Positions 12,552 to 23,669 of a DNA stretch of 64,000 bases are shown here, piece after piece. The notes under the pieces were generated by a model. It was not told the origin of the DNA and ran no database searches. It was given only the letters and a program-made list of their open reading frames with translations. The stretch is from Undaria pinnatifida (taxonomy: Eukaryota; Sar; Phaeophyceae; Laminariales; Alariaceae). Numbering within the stretch: the first letter of the stretch is position 1; each line of letters starts with the position of its first letter. The position numbers were made by a program, and so were the translations under genes. The stretch lies in contig JABAKD010000030.1 of assembly GCA_012845835.1 (NCBI GenBank), positions 10,205,805-10,269,804 of the forward strand, read 5' to 3'.

Positions 12552-14280
12552 ATTGAAATATTGCCTGTTTCTTGACCGTTCAGCTGCTTCCTGCAAATTT
12601 GGTTTTTCTGCCAACACGATTTTGAACTTTTTCGCGATTTTTTCTTCCTTTTTGTCTAGTAAGTTGAACTTCCTACCATTTGCCGCTAATTTGCCGCCTG
12701 GGCATTAGTTGCGGAACGGTCCAGCTTTAGCTTTTCATTGATTCGCACCATTTGTTTTGTACTTGACGAAGCTTCATCGGCTGAGATCTGGGCTTGGCTC
12801 ACCAGCTCGACACCGCCCAGCACCCCATTGCAGCGCTATAGCTTACAGCAACGAAGCGCCGTGCAGTGCCCTGCGATGCCCTGCGGCTCAGCTCAGCAGC
12901 GCACCGCTAGCTCAGCAGAGCGAAGCGCTATGCTTTGCCGTGCTCTGCCGTCGCGGTCGTTCGTTATTCATGATATCTAAAACTCAGCGTACGCTGATAT
13001 TTAGGTATTTGGCGCTTTATTCTATACATACATATCGCTTCAACCATCGTAATATCATACAATATGGGGGAGGGAATGTAGTCTCTATGCAAAGATCCTG
13101 TTTTGTTTTCATCAATTGTCAGCCGGCCGCCCCGGTGGTCTATCAATAATAATAGTGGTTTACCCTCGAATCCTACTAACGTTTGGTTGTCCTTGAGTTC
13201 GACACCCACCACGATGAGATTTGACTTTATTTGCAAAAATGCAAAATAAAAATAGGGATCAACTGCTGAGAGCGCCCAGCAGCGTGGGCAGGTACAATTC
13301 GACGCGAGTCGACGAGGGAAGAAAACGCTGGATTCTCCTCGCGGTAAAAATGAAAGCACGTGCCGAAGTGGGGAGGGAGGAGGAGGGCCCGCTATGTGAC
13401 CCCGGATCTGAGTTACTACTGGGAGGGAGCGCGAGAGTGGTGCGGGGATAATAAATGGGATGAAGAAAAAAAAATGTTGCAAAGGTATATTATTATTACT
13501 ACCAGTAAATAATATGCACGGCACTATCAGCAGTTGTCATGGTAGAGACACTCCGGATGGTATGTTTTGAGGGGACGCGTCCGATTTCGACAACGTGAAA
13601 GCACCCACGGAGAAAAGACAGCAGACACACATATCCCGCCTTCCCGAGAAAAAACAGAGAAGAAGCGCTACGCCAACCTCCCGTACGAGCAAAGCCACCC
13701 CCGCACCAATCTTAGACAACGCCGCCTCAACGAGAGCTCGCCCTCCTCTTCTACGTTTTCTTCTCGCCCGCGACCACGCAGACGAATCAATGCGACAGCC
13801 TTCACGTAACAAGCAAAGCAATCTTCTTCCAAAACCTCGCCGGCTGACATGTCCTCATGTCGACGTTTGATGCAAAACCGACTTTGCATCCTGTCGACTT
13901 CGAACCTCCATTGCCACGGGGACAGCAGTGCAGTCTCTTCATTAATGCCAAGGCCTCTTTTGTTTCGCCTAGAGGCGACGCAGGTTCTCAATAATACTCT
14001 TTTCGGTATTTTTGTTTGATAGACGCCAATTTTTACTTGACGGCGCAGTTTCGCCTATCCTTGCCTTCTTTGTTGTATAATATTGCGTTTTTTCTTTTGT
14101 CAAAGCATGACTTTCATAGTCCCATGTTCGTATTAAACTCTTGGCATTACTTTAAAGTTCGATGCATGCCAAATCGGACGGCTACACCTTAAGTTGTCGA
14201 AATGCTGCCCCGCCCTACCCGAAGCATGGGCGCCGGCGAATGCCGGCACCCATGCGGAGCTCTTGTATAATATTAAAATA
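12552..14280. other. Stretch without a recognised gene; one strong hairpin
   Basis: No supported exon. It contains half of an inverted repeat pair (13290-13475, listed separately). A 14-bp stem around a GAAT loop at 14224-14255 (GCATGGGCGCCGGC pairing with GCCGGCACCCATGC, one mismatch) lies just before a 90-bp module. The 12830-12960 part is rich in GCAG/GCTC simple sequence. Confidence 0.45.
13290..13475 (+). repeat. Dispersed repeat, partner inverted at 47662-47852
   Basis: Shares CGACGCGAGTCGACGAGGGAAG, GCTATGTGACCCCGGATCTG and AGTTACTACTGGGAGGGAGC, in the same order, with the reverse complement of 47662-47852. Identity is high in these blocks; the class is unknown. Confidence 0.75.
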
Positions 14281-14580
14281 CACTCCAGCTGTGAGATCAA
14301 GGATTTGGTTGACACTGATCTTCGTAACATTTTGTGTGATCCTCCGATCGCGCGTATTAATCATATATGTAGGGGGTTGCTATACGCGCGGTGCTGGGTC
14401 TAGGCGATCGTGCGGGGTGTGGGGAAGGAGGGCGCGTTGGAGGGGGGAAGGGGGGATGAATGAAAGCTACGTCATGGATGGCTAAAAAGATATTGACGTG
14501 ATATCAATTGCTTAGAAGTGTTTATTTCTCTGGCCGATTTCGATTGTATGTGGAGCATTTGAACGAACTGGGCGGGGAAC
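14281..14580 (+). repeat. 90-bp module with partial foldback element
   Basis: A 90-bp module (14281-14358) joins an internal block of the foldback element: GGGGGTTGCTATACGCG, a G-rich run, then CTACGTCATGGATGGCTA and GCCGATTTCGATTG, also found at 22805-22950. Confidence 0.7.
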
Positions 14581-14801
14581 AAAAAAGTAATACTCCGGAG
14601 TATATCATAGCTGACGCAACCAATGCCTCCGCCAGAAAAATATAAAAATGAAACGGGGAGTCAGAGCCTATGATGTGCCAGGTTCATACTACTAGTACTA
14701 CGTCTCACAACTCGTGCCTGAAAAAGCCCGACTAGACCGCTTGCCACCCAGACAAGACTACCACGTATATACTTTAAAATTATATTATATAATTGAAAAT
14801 A

Positions 14802-14894
14802 CACTCCAGCTGTGAGATCGAGAATTTCGTCGAAACTCATCTTCGCAAGCTGTGTGTGATAATCCGATCGCGCGTATTACGGGTTGTGTGTCCT
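14802..14894 (+). repeat. 90-bp module, single copy
   Basis: A full module ending CGGGTTGTGTGTCCT with AT-rich sequence before it. It directly abuts the AAC-tailed retroposon at 14904. Confidence 0.85.
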
Positions 14895-14903
14895 CATTAA
14901 GGA

Positions 14904-15445
14904 TGTTGTTGTTGTTGTTGTTGTTCTCACATTAACTCGCATAATCAAGTCCGTGGTCACAGGACAGGCTCCAGTCACTCTGGATCTGAGGAATACCCCA
15001 GGGAAAAACACACACAACCCAAGGTGGTACACGCATATATCACAGCTGACGCAATTCATGCCTCCACCAGTAACATATAAAAGTGAAATCGGGAGTCAGT
15101 CTACGATGTGCCAGGTCCAGGCCGGTACATACGTCTCACTACTCACGCCTGGAGAAACCAAATATTCCGATTGCCACCCAAGGAAGACTACCACGTATAT
15201 ATTACACGTAGTATCTATCACTACGCATACGCACGACAGGCATAAGTCAATTGGAGAAAAAGAAACAAAGAAAAGAAAAGAAGATAAAGGAAAGGAGAGA
15301 AAAGAGAACAAAAACGAAACAAGACGAAAAAGGCAAGCAAAGAGAAGAAAAAGACAAAAAAAGCAAGAAAAGACAAGACAGGAAAGCAAGGAAAGAAGAA
15401 GAGAAAAAAAGAAAAAAAAAAAAGAAATAGAAAAAGAAAAGAAAG
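14904..15445 (-). mobile_element. AAC-tailed retroposon, full copy with long purine tract
   Basis: On the minus strand it begins in a long pyrimidine tract (15270-15445, read as purines on the plus strand) and ends in (AAC)n at 14904. The body matches 12122-12551 closely. The open frames across the purine tract are composition artefacts. Confidence 0.8.
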
Positions 15446-15479
15446 AAAAATGTCATACTAGCAGACCCTAGGAACTGGC

Positions 15480-18400
15480 TAAGAATGGCATTGGACTAAC
15501 AGAGGGTATCACGTCCATCATCAACGGCACCTGGGAGAGAACGCAACATGGCGAAGAAGTCAGGGCGGTCTTATGCTATCTTGTGATGGCCATTAGAAAG
15601 CCCACAACTTTCAATACGATGATGGCCAAACCCAGACTTCAGTCTCTTGGGCATGACGCTCCCCCTTCCGCCCCTCCCCCCTTCCTCCCTTTCCCCCTCC
15701 CCCCTCCCCCCCTCCCCCATTCCCCTCCCCGCCCCCCCCCCCTTCCCCATCCCCCCGGCCGCTTAGAGATGCCAACGGTGGATGACGCTGCCGCAGCCTT
15801 TGCGCGTCGCTCTGCAGCTTTGCGTCTCTCCGTTTCATGCCAATTCCGCATGAACAACTCGGCTCCCTCCTCTACTCTTCGAAACCATCTGCCAGCCTTC
15901 TGAGCAGCCTTTCGCCATCCTTCGAATTTCATTCCAAAAACCGACATATCCTCCTTCAGATGATCCATCCAGTCTTTCTCTTGCCCCCCTGAGTAGCCTT
16001 TACCCCCAACAAACTCCCCAAACATCACCCTCTGTGGCAGACGCTCCTCCCCCATGCGTGCCACGAATCCCGCAAACAAAATCCTCCGTTTGCGCACTAT
16101 CACCTCAACGCTCTCGGAATCTGTCTGGGCAAGCGCGTCGGCGTACGATAGGGTGTGGTCGTCGCGCTTCCGTTTCCGCCATCCAAGGCATCGGAGGAGC
16201 ATGGAGCGGTGAACCCGTCGTAGCCTGTCATAGTCAGGCTTCTTCGGGCTCCACGTCATGCAACCGTACAGCAGTGTCTCGACCACCTCAGCTTTCAGCA
16301 ACCGCACCTTCAACCGTAAACGCACACCCGGGCGATCATAGATTTCCATCTTGTACCGCTGGAAACACGCCCAGGCCCTCTGAAGACGCCGCGTTATTTC
16401 AGTGCTAAGGTTTCTGTCTGCGGTGATAGCCCCACCCAAGTATACAAACTGGATTGTTTGTTTGTAAACCTGGCCGGCTGCATTGATCGTGAAGGACACC
16501 TTCCCCCCGCTTTTGGTTTCCAGGCACATTATATCTGTTTTTGCCTCGGATACTGTAAGCCCGAACGACGAACACGCAGTCACGATCGTCGTCATCATCC
16601 TCTCCAGACCTTCTGATGATCGCGATACGATGCCCGCATCGTCCGCGTACAGCATACCCCACAATCTCTGCACCCCCTCCCCCTCCTTCCCCCTCCGTAC
16701 GTCGACTTTGCCTGTGCGTGAAGTGCCCTTCTCGCCTTCCTTCTTTCGTTGAAGCTGCACCATGTTGTCCGTGATGGCTGCATCAGCGAGGAAGCGTTTC
16801 TCGGCCACACGCAGTACCGCAGTGAAAAACATGTTGAACAGCAGTGGCGCGAGCACGCATCCTTGCCTGAGACCTTGCCCCACGTCGAACTTATCCGAGC
16901 ACTCTCCATCATCCAGCCGCACGCATGCTTGCATACCGTCGTGGAATTGGCGGATGACGGCGAGCATTCTCGGTGGCACGCCAAAACGAGCAAGGACATC
17001 CCACAAAAGGCTTCGGTCGACGGAGTCGTATGCTTTGGTGAGGTCAATAAAGCACATGTACAAGGGGGTGTCCTTCTTCCGCGCCATTTCCTGCAGTCGT
17101 CGTACTACGAACATCATGTCAACCGTCGAGCGTTGGGGTCTGAACCCACACTGTTCCTCCGGCAGAATGTTCTCGCGTTCGCAATAGTCACTCAGGCGAC
17201 CCGCGATGACTTTGAGGAGTACTTTACCGGCGTGAGCCACGAGGGAGATGCCACGATAATTGCCACACTCAGTCCGATCTTTCTTCTTGTGAAGCACCTT
17301 AATCGTAGCATCTTTCCATTGTTGGGGTACGCCACCCCCCCTCCACACAGCGACGATGATATCGTGGAAGTTTCCGAGGGTGTTGAATTCTCCTTCGTCG
17401 GCCAAAACCTTCAAGAGCTCGGCCGGGAGACCATCGGGCCCTACCGCCTTTCGGTTCGCCAGCGCCCGGATCGCCTCCTCTACTTCGTACCTAGACGGGA
17501 CATCGTCCAGTGGTCTGCACGGGGGCCACTGCTTAAGCTCGCCCACAATGCTTGGATCAAGGGTCGGCGACTTGGTGTTGAGCAGTTTGTGAAACCACCT
17601 CACCCACCGCTCGCGGATGAGGACGTTATCCCGCAGCAATCGACCTTCCTCGTCCTTGATGTACTGCGAGTTAAACGTCCTCTTCCCTTCCACATCCATC
17701 CCCTTGAGGTGTTTGTAGAAGCCAAATTGATCACCTTCTCGGATACGCCCTTCGAGTTGGCTAACGTAATCTTCGAAGAACCTCTGAACAGCTTCCGCCC
17801 GCGTGCGTTTCAGCTGTTTGATGGTCGCCTTCAAGGCTTGCCGTAGACCACGATCGTTTGGAGCAGAACGGACCCGTTTCCTCGCGTCTTCTCTATCCTG
17901 CCATCGTGCATTCAACTCGGCTCTCGTCTCCTCAGTCGCACACCAGCCCCTCGGTACTTGTTTACACCTAGTGGGGGGCGCTATGTCGGCGGCGTTTGAC
18001 AGTATCGTCTCGGTCAGTAATGAGGCCATGTCATCAACGCTTCCGGCATTAGTACCGGGTGTCGGAGAGGCAAGGTTGGCTGCTATCGCATTTGTCAAAT
18101 TCATCCGTAGATGCGGGTCCGCCATTAATCTTTGTAGATCAATAGCTCGCCGGCTTTTGACAACTACCTTTGGACGATTTGGTGCGATGCGGCCTAAGAG
18201 GCGAATACTTGCTATCACGAGGTTGTGGTCCGACTCGGCGTTCTCCCTGGGTGGAGTCCGCACAGTGACATTACGTACCAATCGTCTATCCACTTGCCGT
18301 GTCAGTATGTAGTCAAGTCTGTACTGGGCCTTTCCTCGGTTAGGGCTCTGAAATGTATACGATATGCAACGAGCAGGTGTAGCATAGTACGTGTTGAGGA

Positions 18401-19540
18401 GGGCGAGCTTGTTGTCAGTTGCGTGAGTCAATAGTCGCTCTCCGTTGTCGTTCAGCTCATCACGTCCGTATGCACCCAATACCTTGCTGTCGGTCCACTC
18501 GATCCCTCTCATGCCTGTACGAGCATTTGCGTCCATCAGGACAAGGAGGTGGTCCCTACTGGGAACCTCCTTGACCACCTCGTCAAGTGAATTCCAAAAG
18601 TAATCCTTTTCGCTGGTGCTCTTGTCGAGAGTGGGAGCATAGCCTACAATGAAAGACACACCGTTAGATTTCCCTTTGAGTTGGATGCGAACCTTCATCA
18701 GCCTAGCACTGATGCACTCAACCGCGACGTCACCCTTACCCATCCCTGCCACGATAGACTCTCTAACAGCTAAGCCTACCCCATGGGTCCCCTTCTTTTC
18801 GTACTTTCCTCCGTCTGCTCCTGAGCAAAACACAACATACCCCGCCGCCGTGAAGGCACTTTGTCCATTGCGCCTCACCTCCTGCAATCCTATGACATCA
18901 CAACCTGCGTCTTGGCAAGTCTTCATTATCACCTCAGCGTGGCCTATACCATTCGTGCCCTTGAAAGCAAGTGTTCGAACGTTGTACGTACCCACGACGA
19001 GTTCCCCTGCTCTCGACCTAGCCCTTGCATCTGTGCGAATTTTGTGAGCAGCCCTTCGAATCCTCCTGCGTCTCCTCCTTTTCTTCCGAGCCTCCGATTT
19101 CCTCCATTCCACCCTCCGTTTTTCCCATACAGAGCATTTCCCCCTCTCCGTCTCCCTTCGCCCAGCCCGGTTCTTGCCTAAGTGCCAACGTGAAGGGGGC
19201 AGCAGTCCCGACACGCCACGTCCATCTCCTTCCCGACTTTGGTGCTTACTCACGTGGGTTCGATCCTCTCTTCTCTGTTCGATACGTGCCCCATGCTTTC
19301 CGCGGCGGTGATGCGACACTGCGTCCGCAGGCAAGGCCGCTGCGTTAAAGAATTCCGCGAGGAATTTTTCCGCCTTGTCGCTGGATGACACCGCCGGCCC
19401 GGCCATACCCGAGCACTAGTTCAGCGCACGAGTAAGGTCGACGCCACACAACCCCTCAGGGGCTCTGGCACGTTTTGGGGAAGCCTCAGGCCCGAGCACC
19501 ACCCCGGCCGGGGAGCAGCCGAGGGCAAGGAGTATATAGG
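15480..19540 (-). mobile_element. APE-type non-LTR retrotransposon (LINE)
   Basis: Element carrying the intact single frame at 15639-19406. The 5' untranslated part is GC-rich and ends near 19540, where foldback-repeat sequence (GGTCGGCGACTCCCCTTG) begins. The 3' untranslated part is ~160 bp. No poly(A) tail or target duplication was seen at either end, so the outer borders are approximate. Confidence 0.7.
15639..19406 (-). CDS. LINE polyprotein: endonuclease plus reverse transcriptase, intact
   Basis: One uninterrupted frame of 1255 codons. Residues 1-130 are basic, with an Arg/Lys run at 108-118. An apurinic-type endonuclease spans about 136-405: TYNVRTL (140-146), LQEVR, DANART (292-297), LDYIL (364-368) and SDH (392-394), i.e. 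the conserved Asn, Glu, Asp/Asn and Asp/His positions are all present. The reverse transcriptase spans about 640-1080: KAVGPDGLPAELLK (653-666), CGFRPQRS (753-760), FIDLTKAYDSVD (786-797), GLRQGCVLAPLLFN (845-858) and the catalytic YADD (920-923). The C-terminus ends in a Gly/Arg-rich tail. It copies its own RNA by target-primed reverse transcription. The single-frame layout resembles RTE-like or related APE clades; the clade is not settled. No disabling mutation was seen, so it could be active. Confidence 0.95.
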   Translation of the reverse strand: MAGPAVSSSDKAEKFLAEFFNAAALPADAVSHHRRGKHGARIEQRREDRTHVSKHQSREGDGRGVSGLLPPSRWHLGKNRAGRRETERGKCSVWEKRRVEWRKSEARKKRRRRRRIRRAAHKIRTDARARSRAGELVVGTYNVRTLAFKGTNGIGHAEVIMKTCQDAGCDVIGLQEVRRNGQSAFTAAGYVVFCSGADGGKYEKKGTHGVGLAVRESIVAGMGKGDVAVECISARLMKVRIQLKGKSNGVSFIVGYAPTLDKSTSEKDYFWNSLDEVVKEVPSRDHLLVLMDANARTGMRGIEWTDSKVLGAYGRDELNDNGERLLTHATDNKLALLNTYYATPARCISYTFQSPNRGKAQYRLDYILTRQVDRRLVRNVTVRTPPRENAESDHNLVIASIRLLGRIAPNRPKVVVKSRRAIDLQRLMADPHLRMNLTNAIAANLASPTPGTNAGSVDDMASLLTETILSNAADIAPPTRCKQVPRGWCATEETRAELNARWQDREDARKRVRSAPNDRGLRQALKATIKQLKRTRAEAVQRFFEDYVSQLEGRIREGDQFGFYKHLKGMDVEGKRTFNSQYIKDEEGRLLRDNVLIRERWVRWFHKLLNTKSPTLDPSIVGELKQWPPCRPLDDVPSRYEVEEAIRALANRKAVGPDGLPAELLKVLADEGEFNTLGNFHDIIVAVWRGGGVPQQWKDATIKVLHKKKDRTECGNYRGISLVAHAGKVLLKVIAGRLSDYCERENILPEEQCGFRPQRSTVDMMFVVRRLQEMARKKDTPLYMCFIDLTKAYDSVDRSLLWDVLARFGVPPRMLAVIRQFHDGMQACVRLDDGECSDKFDVGQGLRQGCVLAPLLFNMFFTAVLRVAEKRFLADAAITDNMVQLQRKKEGEKGTSRTGKVDVRRGKEGEGVQRLWGMLYADDAGIVSRSSEGLERMMTTIVTACSSFGLTVSEAKTDIMCLETKSGGKVSFTINAAGQVYKQTIQFVYLGGAITADRNLSTEITRRLQRAWACFQRYKMEIYDRPGVRLRLKVRLLKAEVVETLLYGCMTWSPKKPDYDRLRRVHRSMLLRCLGWRKRKRDDHTLSYADALAQTDSESVEVIVRKRRILFAGFVARMGEERLPQRVMFGEFVGGKGYSGGQEKDWMDHLKEDMSVFGMKFEGWRKAAQKAGRWFRRVEEGAELFMRNWHETERRKAAERRAKAAAASSTVGISKRPGGWGRGGGRGGEWGRGGGGRGKGRKGGGAEGGASCPRD

Positions 19541-19639
19541 TCGGCGACTCCCCTTGCAACTACAGACAGTGTAGCTATCAGGGTCAACAGGGTGATGTTA
19601 GTCAGTCTGTGAGCGGAAACATTCAAAACGTTTTTGAGA

Positions 19640-19760
19640 ATATATTTAGTATTAAACGTGGTACCTATATCATTAATCATTACGCATACGCACGTCAGAC
19701 TCAAGTCAATTGGAAAAAAAAGAAAACAAAACAAAAGACAGAAAAGCAAAGAAAAAATCA
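19640..19760 (-). repeat. AAC-tailed retroposon, 5' end only
   Basis: Matches the 5' portion of the family (around 15200-15300): the ATTACGCATACGCACG block, CAAGTCAATTGG, then an A-rich run on the plus strand. The 3' part is absent. Confidence 0.6.
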
Positions 19761-19802
19761 GAGAAGGAAGCAAAACGGGTAACGAAAGTGCGATCAGCTC
19801 GT

Positions 19803-20005
19803 TTCTGCTTCAAAACATCCCAAGGGCATCTTGATACACGCCTTTTCAAGGTTCCGGTGGCGTTCAAACGCAGTTCGACACACGACACGTATGAAAATAC
19901 GTGGATGTGTGGTCAGCTTAATTGCCCAATCCGCCGGAGGGTGAAACGAAAAAAGCAGTTCATTACTTGTCTTTCAGGCGTATATTCGCGCGTACGTATA
20001 TCGGA
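19803..20005. repeat. Dispersed repeat split by a younger insertion
   Basis: Flanks at 19803-19876 and 19962-20005 match an uninterrupted partner at 21009-21118 (blocks ACATCCCAAGG, CTTGATACAC, TTTCAGGCGT, TATTCGCGC). The 78-bp difference is the poly(A) retroposon fragment at 19877-19954. Confidence 0.75.
19877..19954 (+). mobile_element. Poly(A) retroposon, 5'-truncated copy
   Basis: Contains only the last ~78 bp of the family (GACACACGACACGTATG to the A-rich end). It is flanked by the 7-bp direct repeat GCAGTTC (19870-19876 and 19955-19961). The empty site is visible at 21009-21118, which confirms the borders. Confidence 0.85.
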
Positions 20006-20583
20006 GGAGTAGAAGGAAAGCCGCCCAAGGGAGTGGGGGCAGGGGGGGCAACAGGAGGAATAGAAGGGAGACCGCGGTGGACGAAGGCAGGAAGGAGATG
20101 GCAGACAGGGTAGCAAGGTACCAGGCCGACTAGTAGGTACGTAGCACTTTTCTTCTTTTTCTGGGGTATTTTTTTCCCCTTTGTTCCCTCCTTGCGTGTC
20201 CAGGTTTTTGGCTCGTGTTCGGATTGTCTTATTTTGGTTCTACTTTACTTTATTTTATTTTTATTATGTTTCTTTTCCGAGCTTTGGCTCTCCTTTCCGG
20301 TTGGGTTGTTTCTTCGATTTCCCCTTCATTTTGTTTGTTTCATTTTTGTTTTATTTTATCTTTGTTTTTATATGTTTTCTTATTATTATTTTGTTTTTGT
20401 TTTTGTTTTTGTTTATTTCGTATTCTCTCTTCCAATGTATTCCTGTTGCTGACGTATGTATGTTGTGCCTGTCGTACCCAGTACTGGGGCATGACATTGC
20501 GTTGTCGAATGCATTACGATGCATTATCTCTGTGTCGTAGCTTGTGACCACAGAGCTGATCTTTCTAGGGTGAAGAATCAGTA

Positions 20584-20993
20584 CGGACACTGGGTGTGCT
20601 GGATGTCGACGAGTAGAAGAACGGTTTAATGTGAAGAACACACACACACATATCGGGTTTTTTTCGCCTCCGGCGGTGCGGTGCATTTTTGTTTTTTCAC
20701 ACACATCTACTTTCCAGCTTCTGGATAAGCCGTGGTCACAGGTGTCATCCCTTCTCCCCCCCGGTTCTTGCCTTCAATTTTTATCGCCCATAGGGTTCAG
20801 CAATCCCACTGCTCGTCGATTTTTCATCGAGTGTTGCTTGCTCACGCTCTCGCGCTTCCCGAAGAAGTCAATTTGTGCACAAGAAAAAGTCCCCACGAAT
20901 TTATACGAGTATGCACTCGGGGGGATTCGAACTCACGAAACTGACCTGTCTGTACCAGGCTCGAGGATAACCTGGTATGCCCCCGGGGCGACC
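20584..20993 (-). mobile_element. tRNA-headed SINE, copy 1
   Basis: On the minus strand it starts with a tRNA-like head: an A-box-like TGCCCGG/GGCATACCAGG region, then a B-box-like GAGTTCGAATCC about 45 bases later. A ~330-bp body follows and ends at CAGCACACCCAGTGTCCG. The second copy at 44199-44608 has the same length and ends. Transcription by RNA polymerase III is inferred from the boxes. Confidence 0.82.
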
Positions 20994-21008
20994 CATTTAT
21001 CGTACTGC

Positions 21009-21118
21009 TTTAAGACATCCCAAGGAATCTTGATACACACACGCCTTTCCGAGGTTTGGGAGGCGTTTAAAAACAGAGTTCGTCACTTGGTTTTCAGGCG
21101 TGTATTCGCGCATGTATC
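21009..21118. repeat. Dispersed repeat, uninterrupted partner
   Basis: Empty-site version of the repeat at 19803-20005. Confidence 0.7.
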
Positions 21119-22171
21119 ACATTATTTTCGCAACAGACACTCACTGCTGTTGTTAATGCCCTGTCCTGATGTACTTCTGTAGTGCGATATATTCATGGTA
21201 TACGCGTGATACGTGTGTGCTGCTGCTGAGCGCTCAGCAGGTGAAAACAGCTGTCAAGCTGTCAAGTTCAGCTTCCAAACCGGATGTTGATGCGTTTCAT
21301 GCAGCTGCGAAATCCAGTCATATCATGTGATATCATGTGATACGAAACTCTCGTCGGGGCGGAAAACCCTGTAAGCTCTGATGACGTATATATATGTGTC
21401 TTGTCCGTAATGCAGCGGAACATTTCGATTCGGCCAAGATTCGACAGGTGATAGTTGAGTTGCACATACCAGATACTACTGCTGTTTTAGGCGATGGTAA
21501 TCGTGGTTTAGACTGCGCTTTGGTGTAGCACGCCAGACTAGGCCACGTTACGCAGCAGCAGAGTTGCACCAAAAATGTTATATTCTCCACGGGTGCCTGT
21601 GCACATACAATTATTTTCCCACGGACGACATAATATCACGTCATATACCTGGCATTTAGGTTACAAGAACATCAACAACAACACGTACTACGCGCATTAC
21701 CTCAGAAGTTGCGGTGCTCGGAATGCGCGGCGGTGCCTCAAGTGTGCTCCACACCGAGGCCGATACCGCCATCGGTGTCCGCATCGCGTCTCGCACGATG
21801 CTCTGTGTGCTCGTCCTCTATTATAAGCGGTAGTATAAGCGTTTCATTTGGAACGTTGCCGCCACAGGGTAGGGGTGTTGATGATGGTTATTGATCTACA
21901 CACCTCTCGCCCTCTATAAGTTTGTATTTTCAGGTCTTCTTAAATACACGTACGCGACATGGAAAAGTTTGGCACAACGTTAGATAGCAGCGACAAACAC
22001 ATCGTTTCCCTCCTAGGATATTGATTGACGATTTTGATGATGGTTGTTGATGGTCGATGATGGTGCACACACACGCACACACACGCACACACACGGCACG
22101 CACACGGCTAAACAGAGGAACGAGATAAGACACGCGAAACAAATTGTGTAATATACGATTTTTATATTATT
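21119..22171. other. Stretch without a recognised gene
   Basis: No supported exon. A (CA)n-rich patch lies at 22070-22100. Nothing else stands out. Confidence 0.4.
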
Positions 22172-23300
22172 ATTATATGTGACCTAAACCTCTTGAAAAC
22201 CCTCCCCCCCCCCCCCCCCCCCCCCGCCCTTTTTTTTTTTTCCTCGCTTTCTCTTGCTTAAACGCCCCACCTACTATCGAAATCCGCAAGAGTAATAAAC
22301 ACTTCCACGCCCTGGACATCGCCTCGTTATCGTTTTAGAGCCGTCCATGCCGCTGCTGCAATTCCCACCCACCCCCGCCCCCAACGCCCCCTCCTTCCCA
22401 ACCACCCGCACCATCGCCTAGACCTAACACCACGCGTATAGCAAACCCTTACACCTATGCGACCTAAAGCCCTCCTCCCCCGCCCCCGCCCCCCCCCGCC
22501 ACATGCCCCCCCCCTCCCCCACAAGAAATATTTGTAGTTTCCACGCACAAATTGACCTACCCCACCCGTCCCCTCCCCCCCCTCCCCCCCTCCCGACCCA
22601 TTTTGATCAAAATCAGGCCCCCACGTCCTTCAAAACTCCACCCTCCCCTCACCGGACATTCGACTTACAGTATTATTAACTTGATAAACTGATGCATTTC
22701 CTTCCACAGCTGTCAGATTTTGTCCCCCTCAGACACGGGTTTTATAGTTTCCGCGCACAGACTGCCTAACATCACCCTATGATTGACCCTGATAGCTGGG
22801 TTGGAGGGGGGGAGGGGGGGTGAATGAAAGCTACGTCATGGATGGCTAGAAAGATAATGACATGATATCAATGGCTTATTAGTGTTCATTACTCTGGCCG
22901 ATTTCGAGTGTAAGTGGTGCGTTTGAACGAACTGGGCGGAGAACAAAGGGACTGTAGTTGCAAGGGGAGTCGCCGACCTATATCTTTAATGAGGACACAC
23001 AACAAATATGAAAAATGAAAAAACACTTCAGCTGTGAGATCGAATATTTTGTCGAAACTCATCTTCGCAAGCTGTGTGTGATACTCCGATCGCGCGCATT
23101 ACGGGTTGTGTGTCCTCATTAAGGATATAGGTCGGCGACTCCCCTTGCAAATACCGTGTAGCTATCAGGGTCAACAGGGTGATGTTAGGCAGTCTATGCG
23201 CGGAAACTATGAAACCTGTTTCTGAGGGGGACAAAATCTGACAGTTGTGGAAGGAAATGCATCAGTTTATCGAGTGAATACTGTAAGTCGAATAACCATA
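22172..23300. repeat. Foldback-family elements in opposite orientations
   Basis: 22172-22795 is a minus-strand copy of the long arm seen at 9980-10738, from GTGACCTAAACCTCTTG to the CAGACTGCCTAACATCACCC block. 22800-22990 repeats an internal block and a reversed GGGGAGTCGCCGACCTATAT. 23024-23300 is a plus-strand 90-bp module followed by the GGTCGGCGACTCCCC to AAGTCGAATAACC segment. The array is rearranged rather than a clean single insertion. Confidence 0.7.
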
Positions 23301-23394
23301 TATATACTATTTTCCCTCCGGCAATATAGCGTAGATGCCGTGTTCCGACATAAATCGAATGTCCTTCTATGAAGCAGTATGCATTACATAAAAT

Positions 23395-23535
23395 AGGGAA
23401 GAAGCGTAATGAGCGCCCACATGTTGAAGGTTTCTCTATATTAGGAGTAGTAGGAACGGTGCTCCATCTCGAAAGGAATGCGTGGTCAATGGTCAAATGA
23501 CTAAGGCAAGTGACAAATGAGTACCCCCCCCCCCC
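23395..23535 (+). mobile_element. 3' fragment of the second LINE
   Basis: Matches the end of the LINE remnant at 35988-36115 (CGTAATGAGCGCCCACAT, TCTCTATATTAGGAGTAG, CTCCATCTCGAAAGGA). It runs into ATGAGTAC plus a run of C. A 5'-truncated insertion. Confidence 0.75.
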
Positions 23536-23669
23536 CCAAATGAGTCCCCCCCCCCCGGCCGCGCGCTCCACCTCACGCTCTCGCCCCCCCACTCGCCCAT
23601 CAATACCGCTTCGTTTGTCGTTCGACTTTGCTCGGTGTCACCCCATAAAGCCGCTCCCCTCTGCTGCAG

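Noticed and set aside
15247-15471. Charged or Phe-rich open frames over the purine tract
   Set aside because: Low-complexity A/G composition at the 5' tract of the AAC-tailed retroposon.
20181-20547. Hydrophobic membrane protein frames
   Set aside because: T-rich sequence gives overlapping Phe/Leu/Val frames in all three registers; no splice sites or family.
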